Source: Marasmius tenuissimus (lineage: Eukaryota; Basidiomycota; Agaricomycetes; Agaricales; Marasmiaceae). From it: 64,000 bases of DNA. Below the pieces are notes generated by a model that saw only the letters and a program-made list of their open reading frames with translations, made no database searches and was not told the origin of the DNA. Within the stretch, counting starts at the first letter, position 1. Every line of letters starts with the position of its first letter. Below, piece after piece: positions 1-11,817 of this stretch. A program made the position numbers and the translations under genes. The stretch covers positions 3,224,001 to 3,288,000 of the forward strand of contig JAQOTA010000054.1 of the NCBI GenBank assembly GCA_029532415.1, in the 5' to 3' direction.

Positions 1-1172
1 AGGGAAAGGCAAACGCCCTAGGGTTTGCCTTCAAGTAAGCTATCAGGCCCGGAAGCCGATGAAGCGAATTTCCACGCTCTAATTCTGAGTATCGGTGAAG
101 TACGTGCGCCCTGGTCCCAGGTTCCACACCGCACAAGCAGGATAAATCTGCCTGAATATTGAACCGCTGGTAGTACTCTCCAATCGGTGCGTGCCCCAGA
201 ATGCATCGAGTCATTCTGGTTGTCAATGAAAGCGACCCTGCGGTCAGCTTTAACCATGTCCCTCCCCTCCCTTGAGGTACAATGGCTGGAGAGGGCGATC
301 TTTTAGATCCTGTAGCTCGTAAAAGTGCCTGCCTCTATATGATAGGTCCTGGAAGCGCGATACCCACGCATCCTGGCCTGCTTTTGTGGCTTCTTGCCGA
401 AGCCTATCCAGCGATGTTTGGGGCACTGCCCCCACGCCTACGGGGGGCAGTCCTCTGACAAATTCATGAGCGACCTGGTGAATACTCCACTCTAACAAAC
501 TCGTGAGCGAGCTGGTGAATGCTCCATTTCGCTTTTGAAGGTACTTGGATGAAGGTCACCTTGCGGTCACCTCCTCCTGCAAACCAATCGGATAACGCCC
601 TGCACACAGCCAGAGAGTGACTCTGTCCTGAGTGTATGGACGGATCAATTGCCCGCTTTGCTGCAGCAATGCAATCAGTAAATAATACAAAGTGGTTGCT
701 TTCCCCGCATGACATAGCCATGTAGGAAATTGTCACCTGTATAGCATAAAGCTCTGCGTCTGGAGCTGTAACAACACCTGAAGCGTACCTGGTCTGGTGA
801 ACTAGGTCTCCATTTCTGTATATCATGGCCGCTGAAACGGCCTGATGTCTAGGGTTTTGCGTCAGTAGCTGCAACAACCGTGTCAGGATCGTCTTTGAGT
901 AACTCGAGTTTCCGCTCAAGGAATACTATCCACTCAGCTAGGCTTTCAGACTCGGACTTCTCCTTGTCCTTGGCTCGCTCAGTGAATGTGAAGCGGTCAG
1001 GATACCTATCCCGCAATCTGTTGCCAGCGTTTGCATCCTCGTGTGTGGGATCAAACTCCTCGGTAAGCTTAGTGGAGACCTTGTCGATCTCCATAACAGT
1101 GCCTTTGACCTTCTTTCGGACTGCTTCTGTCAGAGTGGCCAATGACTTGGGATGCGGGGTGGCGTTTTTGAC
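1..1172 (-). pseudogene. LINE ORF2 C-terminal remnant (RNase H and zinc-like tail)
   Basis: The minus strand encodes the linker starting ATLTEAVRKKVKG, then an RNase H domain with the acidic motifs VVAATDA and LFTDCIAAA, the conserved WSIHQLAHEF segment, and the tail with a CLCG...H...C zinc-like motif. The frame breaks between 453 and 526, where a 37-bp tandem duplication repeats the WSIHQ-AHEFVR segment and shifts the reading frame. A second irregularity lies near 850-870, where the usual ATDASVPQNPRH is altered. RNase H downstream of RT is typical of the Tad1/I group of LINEs. This copy cannot encode a working protein. Confidence 0.9.
453..526. repeat. 37-bp tandem duplication inside LINE A
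   Basis: Unit 1 is 453-489 and unit 2 is 490-526, with a few substitutions between them. The same place in the other LINE copies has a single unit. Since 37 is not a multiple of three, it frameshifts ORF2 in the RNase H region. Confidence 0.9.
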
Positions 1173-1185
1173 TTGTGCTCCCCTA

Positions 1186-1700
1186 CAGAGGCCTTGCTCT
1201 CCTCTGCAGGAATATCATTGTCGCTGCCCTCCATGTTGATGTCTGTCAGTGGAGAAGAGCCTTGAGATGTGACAACAATAACATCATCTTCAGGCTCAGT
1301 TGCACGCTGTTTGCCTTTGCCTTTGGCAGAAAGCAGTGTGCTTCAACCAACACTGCCTGCCGCAGCACTCTCGCCGCGACGACCTCTCTGGGACGTGGTT
1401 ACGGCAGCAGAGGAAGCAGTGCCGCGGCCACAGCCACGACCTCTGTCACCACGCTTGGATCCGCCACGACCAGATGCACAGGCCGGAGGAGTAGGGGCAA
1501 AGGCTGGCTCCTCGACCCTCCTGCGTTTGAGTAGGTCAGGCCTAACCTCAGGGAAGTCTTCATGGAACTCTTTAATGCGAGTGAGAATGCAAGCAGGTGT
1601 AGTATTGGTAGGCACCACTTATGATTAGTGCCGGCTGTGTCATTCGCGGCAATAGATCTGTTCATTGTGCTGGTAAACGGGGAGCATGCAGATGCCGAGT
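1186..1700 (-). pseudogene. Unrecognised basic/acidic low-complexity protein remnant
   Basis: The minus strand has an open segment (1343-1618) reading TRIKEFHEDFPEVRPDLLKR, followed by an RG-rich basic stretch (RGGSKRGDRGRGCGRG). Further downstream on the same strand, around 1190-1330 and in another frame, comes KGKGKQRATEPEDDVIVV and a Ser/Asp-rich tail. A short segment upstream (to about 1700) could be an earlier exon. It reads like the tail of a nuclear, nucleic-acid-binding or transposon-associated protein, but I recognise no family. LINE A sits immediately downstream on the same strand. The two frames could be exons or a frameshift. Confidence 0.4.
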
Positions 1701-1813
1701 CCATTCTGTAGCTCGGAGTCTTGACAGGAGAAGGTGAGGTATAAACCAGTGGAGGAAAGGTAGGCTTGCAAGGGGTGGAAGGCCCTTTGTATCAGAGGAA
1801 CACAGAAGTATTC

Positions 1814-2010
1814 CGCTTCTCTCTCAGGTGCTTCCATCATCTACCCGTGGGAACTACTAGTTGCTGCAACCCGAAAAACGTTCTACACTACACAGATCGA
1901 ATCTGAACAACATCGCTTCTTTCTCAGGTGCTTCCATCATCTACCCGTGTGAACCACTAGTTGCTGCAACCCGAAAAACGTTCTACACTACACAGATCGA
2001 ATCTGAACAA
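1814..2010 (+). repeat. 100-bp tandem direct repeat upstream of LINE B ORF1
   Basis: Two head-to-tail units begin CGCTTCTYTCTCAGG at 1814 and 1914. The second unit matches for about 97 bp with only a few differences. The array ends 32 bp before the ORF1 start codon of LINE B. Position and tandem form suggest a 5' UTR promoter array, but LINE F has no such sequence in front of its ORF1. It could therefore be flanking DNA. Confidence 0.85.
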
Positions 2011-2042
2011 TCAGAAAGCACCAACCAAACCCGAATAACTAT

Positions 2043-3911
2043 ATGTCACTGCCTGGTAGCCGCCAGGGGCGGGGAGGGGTGCGATCTCGCCCCCCGACCC
2101 GCGCAAGCACTCCACATCCACAACCCGAATCCGATGACCCTCTCCTTGCTAATGCTGGGGAGGGATCCACACCTAGTGCCCGGGACAGATACCTAACAAG
2201 TGTCCCCGCCCCACGACGTGCTCAGTCCATGAGCAGCCGTAGATCTGCCTCGGTTGCTAGCCCCCGAGAGCAAACTCCCATGCTGCAGGATGAAGAAGTG
2301 CCCCTTCCTCCTCGCAACACTGCATCACCTGAGCCGCCAGTTGAATCCTCTTTCCTGAGCCTAGTAATGTCTCCTGGAGATGTAGGGGGGGATTTCGAAG
2401 TAGCCGCGCATGCAATCACTGCAATCACAGACTGGATCCAGCTGTCTGAATCCGAGCCTGAACTCCACATCGCAACCTCGATGCTGCGACGCCTTCACAG
2501 CAGTACCACATCCTTATCCAGCCTCATCGCAGGCCGGATTCTCGAAGAGGCCACCATCCGGCAGCAATCTCGCATCTTGAACAGCTCTGCGCTACCCCAT
2601 AGCTCTTCCCCTCTTCACATCGACCACCAGACAATGGAGGAAGATGACACAGTCCTCATCCCACATAGAACCGAGCCCACTGGTGATAATGGGAATAAAC
2701 CAGTTCGAACGGGCCCAAGGCCGCTCCCGAAACGTCCTACAGTGCCATTCCAGCGTCCTAATCCAAGGGGACCTCCCCCGAGAATCAACTTGGCCACTAA
2801 GCCTAAACCCACCACTCCATACTCCTTTGCTGCAGCGGCGAGAAGGGGAAGAGAACGACGAGCACCTGCTGCGCTGGCGCAGGCGAACGCGTCAGCGTCG
2901 GCCGAGACACCGGGTAGGCCCGGACCCGCCATCCCCGGAAACCCTGTGCCCACCAAAAGGCCCCGGACTACTCCGAAATTCACCACACCCGGACCAACCC
3001 GGAAACAGGTCCTGGTGTCGTTCCCCAAGGATGTTGGGGTGCCAGAAATGAGCCTCAACCTCCTCACTACTACTGTGAACGCTGCACTGCGCAGCGCGCA
3101 GCATTCTCTTAAGGTCCTGGCCACAACTCGTGCATATGAGGGCTGGGCACTTGCTACAAGCGGTGTTGCTGATGAAAGCGCACTGAACATTATCCGCGGG
3201 AGGGTTTTGGACCTCGTGCCGGACAGATACAAGGAGTCCCATTGGGTTGGGCTCCCTACCTCGACGTCGTATCTCAAGATTATAGACGTGCCCTACTTCA
3301 AAGACATTGTGTCAGGTGACCGCATCACTGCTTCAGACGTGAAGAATGCCATAGCGCAATCGCCTCTGAACAATGATTTTACATTCACGGGGCTGCCGCG
3401 GGTGGTCCGGAACTCTGCTAAGAGCACCACCTGTACGGTGTTCTTCAATATCTGGGATTCTCAATCAGGAACCCGTGCAAAGCGTCTCTTGGATAAGCCG
3501 ATACACATCCAAGGGCGCAATTGTTTAGTTCGATCTACTCCAGCCAGTCCAGGTGTCCCCCTGTGCCAGAGATGCTACAGGTGGGGCCACCCTAGCTCTG
3601 CATGCCGCGCTCCGCAGCAGCGATGTCCCAAATGTAGCGGCCCCCACAAAGCTGATGAGCATCGGCTTGTTGCGGGCTGCTGCAAGGGCAACCCAAAGGC
3701 TAACCCGCCTATTCCTCCCACCGACGAAGATGAGCCATGTCCTCATACGCCGGTATGCCCTAATTGTAGGGGCAATCACTCCGCAACGGAAAGGGCTTGC
3801 CCTTTCTGGCGCCACCGCTTTGACCGAGTCTGGATCGAAGCTAAATATGCTGAGGTACGTGAACGCAGTTCTGGTACAAGGCCCATCGCTCAAACCCCAC
3901 GTCTAGCTTAA
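2043..3911 (+). CDS. LINE ORF1 protein, gag-like, three zinc knuckles
   Basis: This 622-residue protein would coat the LINE RNA and deliver it to the nucleus. The N-terminal ~300 residues are Pro/Ser/Arg-rich and probably disordered. The middle (about residues 330-480) looks folded, and contains FPKDVGVPEMSLNLLT and a region ending FFNIWDSQSGTRAKRLLD. The C-terminal third carries three Cys/His clusters at about residues 507, 528 and 572: CQRCYRWGHPSSAC, CPKC...CC and CPNCRGNHSATERAC. The reading frame is intact. Its TAA stop overlaps the ORF2 ATG as TAATG. ORF1 of LINE F is nearly identical, which shows both copies are recent. The start is the first ATG of the shared region. Confidence 0.92.
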   Translation: MSLPGSRQGRGGVRSRPPTRASTPHPQPESDDPLLANAGEGSTPSARDRYLTSVPAPRRAQSMSSRRSASVASPREQTPMLQDEEVPLPPRNTASPEPPVESSFLSLVMSPGDVGGDFEVAAHAITAITDWIQLSESEPELHIATSMLRRLHSSTTSLSSLIAGRILEEATIRQQSRILNSSALPHSSSPLHIDHQTMEEDDTVLIPHRTEPTGDNGNKPVRTGPRPLPKRPTVPFQRPNPRGPPPRINLATKPKPTTPYSFAAAARRGRERRAPAALAQANASASAETPGRPGPAIPGNPVPTKRPRTTPKFTTPGPTRKQVLVSFPKDVGVPEMSLNLLTTTVNAALRSAQHSLKVLATTRAYEGWALATSGVADESALNIIRGRVLDLVPDRYKESHWVGLPTSTSYLKIIDVPYFKDIVSGDRITASDVKNAIAQSPLNNDFTFTGLPRVVRNSAKSTTCTVFFNIWDSQSGTRAKRLLDKPIHIQGRNCLVRSTPASPGVPLCQRCYRWGHPSSACRAPQQRCPKCSGPHKADEHRLVAGCCKGNPKANPPIPPTDEDEPCPHTPVCPNCRGNHSATERACPFWRHRFDRVWIEAKYAEVRERSSGTRPIAQTPRLA

Positions 3912-6900
3912 TGTCTGAGACACAAGGGATAAGAGTCTTAAGTTTTAACATTGCCAAGAACTATATGTATCTTGATGTACTTCTCGAGGAGTTGAAAGAT
4001 CGGTTTGACATCTTGTTTATCCAAGAACCGCCCTGGCGGCTCATAAGACACGCACCATCAGCTAAGGACCCGGAAGGGGAGAGAGTGATGGGCGCGCCAA
4101 ATCACCCGTCTTGGACAGTAATGATCCGTCCAGAGAAAGATGAGGGAGACCGCCCGAGAGTAGCCACATATGTCTCTAAGAGACTGGCTGCCCTCAGGCC
4201 TGCAATGCGCAGGGATGTCATTGACCACCGCGATGTACTAGTCATGTCTCTGTTCTACAGAGGCGAGACCGAATGTCTAGCCAATGTCTACTCTGATGAC
4301 AATGGGACCGCCATCCGTCTTTTGCAAGACAAAGCGGGTAGTATGCCTTCACTTTCGCTCATGGCGGGTGATTTCAACTGCCATTCCCCGGAATGGGACC
4401 CAGGTGTCTCGCAGCGCCGGGGCATGGTGGCAGCACTGCTGGAAACAGCGGGGGAACTTGGAGTGGCCAGGGCCGGGTATATAAATCCGGGGCCAACCTT
4501 CATATCACGGACACAAGGTCTTAGGGAGTCTGTTCTAGACCTAGTGTTTGTCAAATCTACTCTTTCACTGGCAATTGTGGCCACGAGGGAGACGGAACTG
4601 CAGGGACCATCGGATCATATCCCAGTTTCTGTAACACTAGACATGGGAGACATCCCAGAAATACAGCGTCGTGCCCTCCCCAAAGGGGGGGAGGAGGAAG
4701 ATAAATTCCTAGCCGACATAATTGATGGACTCCAGGCATTAACGTGGCTGGAGCCTCAAACAGCAGAGGATGTATCAGCCATGTCAGCTGAAATGGCCTC
4801 AGTATTCTCAAAGGCATGGGATGTGCACTCAAAGGCCTCCCGTCTCACTAAATTTTCGAAGCCCTGGTGGACCGAAGGGCCTCAGTATTCTCAAAGGCAT
4901 GGGATGTGCACTCAAAGGCCTCCCGTCTCACTAAATTTTCGAAGCCCTGGTGGACCGAAGAGTGCTCTGATGCCCTTCAGGCCTACAGGGATGAAAGGTC
5001 CCAGGACAACTGGACCGAGTTTCGGAGGGTCATTCGGACCTCCAAACGCAAGTTCTTTGACTCTAGAATCAATGAAATTGCTGTATCTAACAAGCGCCCT
5101 TGGGATCTAATGGAATGGATCCAACAGCGCAAGTTACCACCAGTGGAGGCCATCCAGTACAATGGACAGCCGTGCCATGATCTTGATGATCTGTGGAGAG
5201 GGCTCCATGGGACATACAACTCTGCGTCAGGAAGGGAAGTTAACCTTTCTGTGCTGGATCAGTTAGAATCTATGACGGAACGAAGTTGGTCTAGATTCAG
5301 CAATGCAGAGCTCGGGGATGCGTTACAGGCATGCTCAAGCATCTCAGCGCCAGGGCCCGACCATCTTACATGGGCCCACCTCAAAGTCATTCTGTCTCAG
5401 CCAGAATGTGCCCATCGTATATTAATGCTTGCGGATGCATGCATCAATATCGGCTGCTGGCCAACTCACTTTAAGGAGTCGGTCTCAGTCATTATCCCGA
5501 AGCCCAACAAGCCTTCATACTCTACCCCAAAGTCATTCCGGCCTATCGTGCTTTTGAATACCGTGGGCAAACTTATTGAGAAGATGATTTCTAATCGTCT
5601 CCAATTCGACATGATCAAGTTTGATCTTGTTCACCCCAACCAGTTTGGGGGAGTCCGCCAACGATCCACAGAGGATGCAGGCACCTACCTAACCCACCTA
5701 GTGAGAGCTGGGTGGGCAAAGGGGGAGATGACAAGCGTTGTCGCTTTTGACATTGCTCAATTCTTCCCATCGCTCAACCATGATGTGCTATTACACATAC
5801 TGAGTAAATTCGGATTCTCTCACAAACTGATTGGATTCTTTACCTCCTACCTTGTGGGGCGGTCCACCAGATATAGGTGGAACCTATTTGAATCGGGGCC
5901 GAACGAAGCAGATGTGGGAGTGGGTCAGGGCTCTGCCCTGTCTCCAGTTCTGTCATCGATATACATAGCACCTATAATGAAGGTGTACAAAATCAGAGCT
6001 CGGGAGGTGTCACTGAACACCACCCTCCTCTCTTATGTGGACGATGGCACAGTGGTAGCCCAGTCCAAATCGCTAGACGATAACAACCATTCCCTCAAGA
6101 GGGCATATGGGATCCTATTCGCCTTGTTCACGGCGGTAGGGTTAATACTGGAGCACGATAAAACCGAACTCTTTCACTTTAGCAGGGCTAGGGATCGATA
6201 CGACCCACCCCTAGATCTGGAGTTTGCCCCGTATACGGGGAATACTCCGCTTCGACCCAAAGAAACCTGGCGGTACTTGGGGTTCTATTTTGATCGCAAA
6301 TTGCTGTTCCACGAACATGTGCGATACTATTCTACCAAGGCTCTCACTACTGTACAGTCAATGAGAATGCTTGGTAACTCAACCAGGGGGCTCTCAGCCC
6401 TCCATAAAAGGCTTCTATACCGTGCATGTGTGATACCAATCGCCACGTACGAATTTAGGCTATGGTTCTTTGAAGCATCTAGGAGCAAAACTGCCCTCAA
6501 ATCCCTCAACACTATGCAGCATAAAGCAGCAATATGGGTGACAGGTGCGTTCCGCACATCGCCTACAGGCGGAGTTGAAGCCCTTGCGGGACTCATCCCA
6601 GTTCACATTCACCTCCATAAACTTGCCACCAGGGCGGATTACAGGGTTGCCACCTTGTTGAGCACACACCCGACGAGATTTCTACTTAGGGGAGCACAAG
6701 TCAAAGACGCCACCCCGCATCCCAAGTCATTGGCCACTCTGACGGAAGCAGTCCGGAAGAAGGTCAAAGGCACTGTTATGGAGATCGACAAGGTCTCCAC
6801 TAAGCTTACCGAGGAGTTTGATCCCACTCACGAGGATGCAAACCCTGGCAATCGACTTCGGGATAGGTATCCTGACCGCATTACATTCACTGAGCAAGCC

Positions 6901-7869
6901 AAGGACAAGGAAAAGTCCGAGTCCGAAAGCCTAGCTGAGTGGGTTACATTTCTAGATCGTAAACTCGAGATACTCGAAGATGATCCTGATACGGTTGTTG
7001 CGGCTACTGATGCTTCGGTGCCGCAGAACCCCAGACATCAGGCCGTCTCAGCGGCCATGATATACAGAAGTGGAGACCTGATTCATCAGACCAGGTACGC
7101 TTCAGGTGTTGTTACGGCTCCGGATGCGGAGTTGTATGCTATACGGGTGGCAATTTCCTACATGGCTATGTCATGCGGGGAAAGTAACCACTTTGTACTC
7201 TTTACTGACTGCATTGCTGCAGCAAAGCGGGCAATTGACCCGTCCATACATTCAGGACAGAGTCACTCTCTGGCTGTATGTAGGGCGTTATCTGAATGGT
7301 TTGCAGGAGGAGATGACCGCATGGTGACCTTCATCCAAGTACCTTCAAAAGCGAAATGGAGCATTCACCAGCTCGCTCATGAATTTGTCAGAGGACTACC
7401 CCCCATAGGCGTGGGGGCAGTGCCTCAAACATCGTTGGATAGGCTCCGTCAAGAAGCCACCAAGGCAGGCCAGGATGCGTGGGTATCGCGCTTTCAGGAC
7501 CCATCATATAGAGGCAGGCACTTTTACGAGCTACAAGATCTTAAAGATCGTCCTCTACAACCATCGTACCTTAAGGGAGGAACATGGTTAAAGTCGGCCG
7601 CAGGGTCGCTTTCTTTGACAACCAGAATGACTCGGTGCATCCTGGGACACGCACCGATTGGGGAGTACTACCAGCGGTTTAATATTCAGGCAGATCTATC
7701 CTGCTTGTGCGGTGTGGAACCTGGTACCAGGGCACATGTACTTTACCGATGCTCAGAACTTGAGCGCGGAGCTTCGCTTAACCGGCTTCCGGGCCTTATA
7801 GCTTACCTGAAGGCAAACCCTCGGGCGTTTGCCTTTCCCTCCCAAGCAGAAGCTGAAGGAGTTGGGTAA
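3911..7869 (+). pseudogene. LINE ORF2: endonuclease-RT-RNase H, frameshifted
   Basis: ORF2 begins with an APE-type endonuclease (LSFNIAKN, QEPPW, GDFNCHSPEWDPG near 4367, SDHIPVSV near 4610). RT motifs follow: SFRPIVLLNTVGKLIEKM, FGGVRQRST, AFDIAQFFPSLNHDV near 5750, GQGSALSP near 5930 and the catalytic SYVDDG near 6034. RNase H comes next (VVAATDA near 7000, FVLFTDC near 7195), then a CLCG...HVLYRC zinc-like tail near 7700-7755. A private 83-bp tandem duplication at 4795-4960 shifts the frame between endonuclease and RT. The endonuclease half (3911-5110) and the RT half (to 7869) are each open, and all the catalytic motifs I checked are present. Removing one unit would restore one frame, so the damage is recent. 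Confidence 0.93.
4795..4960. repeat. 83-bp perfect tandem duplication in LINE B ORF2
   Basis: Unit 1 is 4795-4877 and unit 2 is 4878-4960. They look identical by eye. Other copies have one unit. The +2 frameshift separates the endonuclease and RT frames. Confidence 0.95.
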
Positions 7870-8198
7870 GTCATCTGGGCTGATGTGCTGGAATCAGCTC
7901 CCCGTAGACTCTACGGAGGGGTGTGCGGACCCTTGCTGCCGAGCCTAGGCGGCGGGGGTGAAGGACGTGGGAGCAGGGGGCACCAGTGCGTCCGATATAA
8001 CCCTATTTACCGCATAGTGTTGGTGAAACACTGTGGATACGTTCTGAGGGGCGGTTCCTACCGAGGCGCACCTCCTTTCTAGTGGGGGCTCTAGTTATTA
8101 CGCATTTGTGGCATGCTGCATCTGTAAATAGCGACCGGACTGTGTTTGTACACCGGTATATGAGAATATGATTCAAAAAAAAAGAAAAAAAAAAAAAA

Positions 8199-11100
8199 GG
8201 GGAGAGAGTGATGGGCGCGCCAAATCACCCATCTTGGACAGTAATGATCCGTCCAGAGAAAGATGAGGGAGATCGCTCGAGAGTAGCCACATACGTCTCT
8301 AAGAGACTGGCTGCCCTCAGGCCTGCAATGCGCAGGGATGTCATTGACCACCGCGATGTACTAGTCATGTCTCTGTTCTACAGAGGCGAGACCGAATGTC
8401 TAGCCAATGTCTACTCTGATGACAATGGGACCGCTATCCGACTTCTGCAAGACAAAGCGGGCAGCATACCTTCACTTTCGCTTATGGCGGGCGATTTCAA
8501 CTGCCATTCCCCGGAATGGGACCCAGGCGTCTCACAGCGCCGGGGCATGGTGGCAGCACTGCTGGAAACAGTGGGGGAACTTGGAGTGTCTAGAGCCGGG
8601 TATATAAATCCGGGGCCGATTTTCATATCACGGACACAAGGTCTTAGGGAGTCTGTTCTAGACCTGGTGTTTGTCAAATCTACTCTTTCCCTGGCAATTG
8701 TGGCCACGAGGGAGACAGAACTGCAGGGACCATCGGACCATATCCCGGTTTCTGTAACACTAGATATGGGGGACATCCCAGAAATACAGCGTCGGGCCCT
8801 CCCAAAAGGGGGGGAGGAGGAAGATAAGTTCCTACCCGACATAATTGATGGACTCCAGGCATCAACGTGGCTGGAGCCTCAAACAGCAGAGGGTGTATCA
8901 GCTATGGCAGCTGAAATGGCCTCGGTATTCTCAAAAGCATGGGACCTGCATTCAAAGGCCTCCCGAGTAACAAAATTCTCAAAGCCCTGGTGGTCCGAAG
9001 AGTGCTCTGATGCCCTTCAGGCCTACAGGGATGAAAGGTCCCAGGACAACTGGACCGAGTTTCGGAGGGTCATTCGAACCTCCAAGCGCAAGTTCTTTGA
9101 CTCTAGAATCAATGAAATTGCTGTATCTAACAAGCGCCCTTGGGATCCAATGGAATGGATCCAACAGTGCAAGTTACCACCAGCGGAGGCCATCCAGTAC
9201 AATGGACAGCCATGCCATGATCTTGATGATCTGTGGAGAGGGCTCCATGGGACATACAATTCTGCGTCAGGAAGGGAAGTGGACCTCTCTGTGCTGGATC
9301 AGTTAGAATCTATGACAGAACGAAGTTGGTCTAGATTCAGCAATGCAGAGCTCGGGGATGCGTTACAGGCATGCTCAAGCATCTCGTCACCAGGGCCCGA
9401 CCATCTTACATGGGCCCATCTCAAAGTCATTCTGTCTCAGCCAGAATGTGCCCATCGTATATTAATGCTTGCGGATGCATGCATCAATATCGGCTGCTGG
9501 CCAACTCACTTCAAGGAGTCGGTCTCAGTCATTATCCCGAAACCCAACAAGCCTTCGTACTCTACCCCAAAGTCATTCCGGCCTATTGTGCTGCTGAATA
9601 CTGTGGGCAACCTCATAGAGAAGATGATATCCAATCGTCTTCAATTCGACATGATCAAGTTTGACCTTGTTCACCCCAACCAGTTTGGGGGAGTCCGCCA
9701 ACGATCCACAGAGGATGCAGGCACCTATCTAACCCACCTAGTGAGAGCTGGGTGGGCAAAGGGGCAGATGACGAGCATTGTCGCCTTTGACATTGCCCAA
9801 TTCTTCCCATCACTCAACCACGATGTGCTATTACACATACTGAGTAAATTCGGATTCTCTCACAAGTTGATTGGATTCTTCACCTCCTACCTTGTAGGGC
9901 GGTCCACCAGATATAGGTGGAACCTGTTTGAATCAGGGCCTAACGAAGCAAATGTGGGAGTGGGACAAAATGTGGGAGTGGGACAGGGCTCTGCCCTGTC
10001 TCCGGTCCTATCATCAATCTATATTGCACCCATAATGAAGGTGTACAAAATCAGAGCTCGGGAGGTGTCACTGAACACCACCCTCCTTTCTTATGTGGAC
10101 GATGACACAGTGGTAGCCCAATCCAAATCGCTAGACGATAACAACCATTCCCTTAAGAGGGCATATGGGATCCTGTACGCCCTGTTTACGGCGGTAGGAT
10201 TGCTATTGGAGCACGATAAAACTGAACTCTTTCACTTTAGCAGGGCTAGGGATCGATATGACCCACCCCTAGACTTGGAGTTTGCCCCGTACACGGGAAA
10301 CACTCCCCTTCAACCCAAAGAAACTGTTCGACTTTGACTGCAAACTGCCGTTCCATGAGCACGTGCGATACTACTCTTATACTGTGTGTGTGTGATACCA
10401 ATTGCCACATAGCTCCTTTGAAGGATCTAGGAGCAAAACTGCTCTTAAATCCCTCAACACTGTGCAGCATAAAGCAGCAATTTGGGTGACAGGCGCATTC
10501 TGCACATCGCCTACTGGCGGAGTTGAAGCCCTTGCGGGCCTCATCCCGGTTCACATCCACCTTCGTAAACTCGCCATCAGGGCTGACTACACGGTAGCCA
10601 CCTTGTTGAGCACACACCCGAAAAGATCTCTACTTAGGGCAGCACAAGTCAAAGACGCCATCCCGCATCCCAAGTCATTGGCCACTCTGACGGAAGCAGT
10701 CCGAAAGAAAGTCAAAGGCACTGTTATGGAGATCGACAAGGTCTCCACTAAGCTTACCGAGGAGTTTGATCCCACTCACGAGGATGCAAACCCTGGCAAT
10801 AGATTGCGGGATAGGTATCCTGACCGCTTCACATTCACTGAGCAAGCCAAGGACAAGGAGAAATCCGAGTCTGAAAGCCTAGCTGAGTGGGTTACATTTC
10901 TAGATCGTAAACTCGAGATACTCGAAGATGATCCTGATACGGTTGTTGCAGCAACCGACACTTCGGTGCCACACAACCCCAGACATCAGGCCGTTTCAGC
11001 GGCCATGATATACAGAAGTGGAGACTTGGTTCACCAGACCAGGTACGCTTCAGGTGCTGTTACAGCTCCAGACGCAGAGCTTTATGCTATACGGGTGGCA

Positions 11101-11817
11101 ATTTCCTACATGGCTATGTCATGCGGGGAAAGCAACCACTTTGTATTATTTACTGATTGCATTGCTGCAGCAAAGCGGGCAATTGATCCGTCCATACACT
11201 CAGGACAGAGTCACTCTCCGGCTGTATGTAGGGCGCTATCTGATTGGTTTGCAGGAGGAGATGATCGTAAGGTGACCTTCATCCAAGTACCTTCAAAAGC
11301 GAAATGGAGTATTCACCAGGTCGCTCATGAATTTGTCAGAGGACTGCCCCCCGTAGGCGTGGGGGCAGTGCCCCAAACATCGTTGGATAGGCTTTGGCAA
11401 GAAGCCACAAAAGCAGGGCAGGATGCGTGGGTATCACGCTTCCAAGACCCATCATATAGAGGCAGGCACTTTTACGAGCTACAAGATCTAAAAGATCGCC
11501 CTCTCCAGCCATTGTACCTCAAGGGAGGGACATGGTTAAAGCTGACCGCAGGGTCGCTTTCATTGACAACCAGAATGACTCGATGCATTCTGGGGCACAC
11601 ACCGATTGGAGAGTACTACCAACGGTTCAATATTCAGGCAGATTTATCCTGCTTGTGCGGTGTGGAACCTGGGACCAGGGCGCACGTACTTCACCGATGC
11701 TCAGAACTAGAGTGTGGAAATTCGCTTCATCGGCTTCCGGGCCTGATAGCGTATTTGAAGGCAAACCCTCGGGCATTTGGCTTCCCCTCCCAAGCAGACA
11801 CAGAAGGAGTTGGGTAA
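8199..11817 (+). pseudogene. LINE ORF2 remnant with RT duplication and deletions
   Basis: The endonuclease (minus its N-terminus) and RT are open to about 10337. The RNase H and tail part is open from 10402 to 11817. An in-frame 18-bp duplication (9951-9986) doubles NVGVGQ just before GSALSP, next to the RT active site. The YVDD motif is intact (YVDDDT). Between about 10325 and 10430 this copy lacks three short stretches found in LINE B at 6268-6487, which destroys the frame after the RT thumb. RNase H motifs (VVAATDT, FVLFTDC) are present. The RT part has no start codon of its own. Confidence 0.9.
9951..9986. repeat. 18-bp in-frame tandem duplication in the RT of LINE C
   Basis: The units are 9951-9968 and 9969-9986, differing at the last base. 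They insert six residues (NVGVGQ) before the conserved QGSALSP motif. Other copies have a single unit. Confidence 0.93.

Larger units (their letters stand above)
1..1185 (-). mobile_element. LINE copy A, 5'-truncated, 3' end off the window
   Basis: A minus-strand fragment of the LINE family that also occurs at 2035-8198, 8199-12156, 13301-14897, 16426-16884 and 21351-27488. It starts abruptly near 1185, inside the linker between the RT and RNase H domains of ORF2, and runs off the left edge before the ORF2 stop. The 3' UTR and poly(A) are therefore not visible. Abrupt 5' truncation is usual for target-primed reverse transcription. The flank at 1186 belongs to a different, unrecognised sequence. 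Confidence 0.93.
2035..8198 (+). mobile_element. LINE copy B, full coding length (Tad1/I-like)
   Basis: A non-LTR retrotransposon with ORF1 (2043-3911), ORF2 (from 3911, frameshifted by an internal duplication), a roughly 300-bp 3' UTR and a poly(A) at 8175-8198 with one interior G. The 5' boundary is set where similarity to LINE F begins, about 8 bp before the ORF1 ATG. The tandem repeat at 1814-2010 may be true 5' UTR. The 3' UTR is shared by copies C, D, E and F and ends in GGTATATRAGAATATGATTC before the A tail. Endonuclease, RT and RNase H in one ORF2 place it near the fungal Tad1/I clades. No TSD could be identified. Confidence 0.95.
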
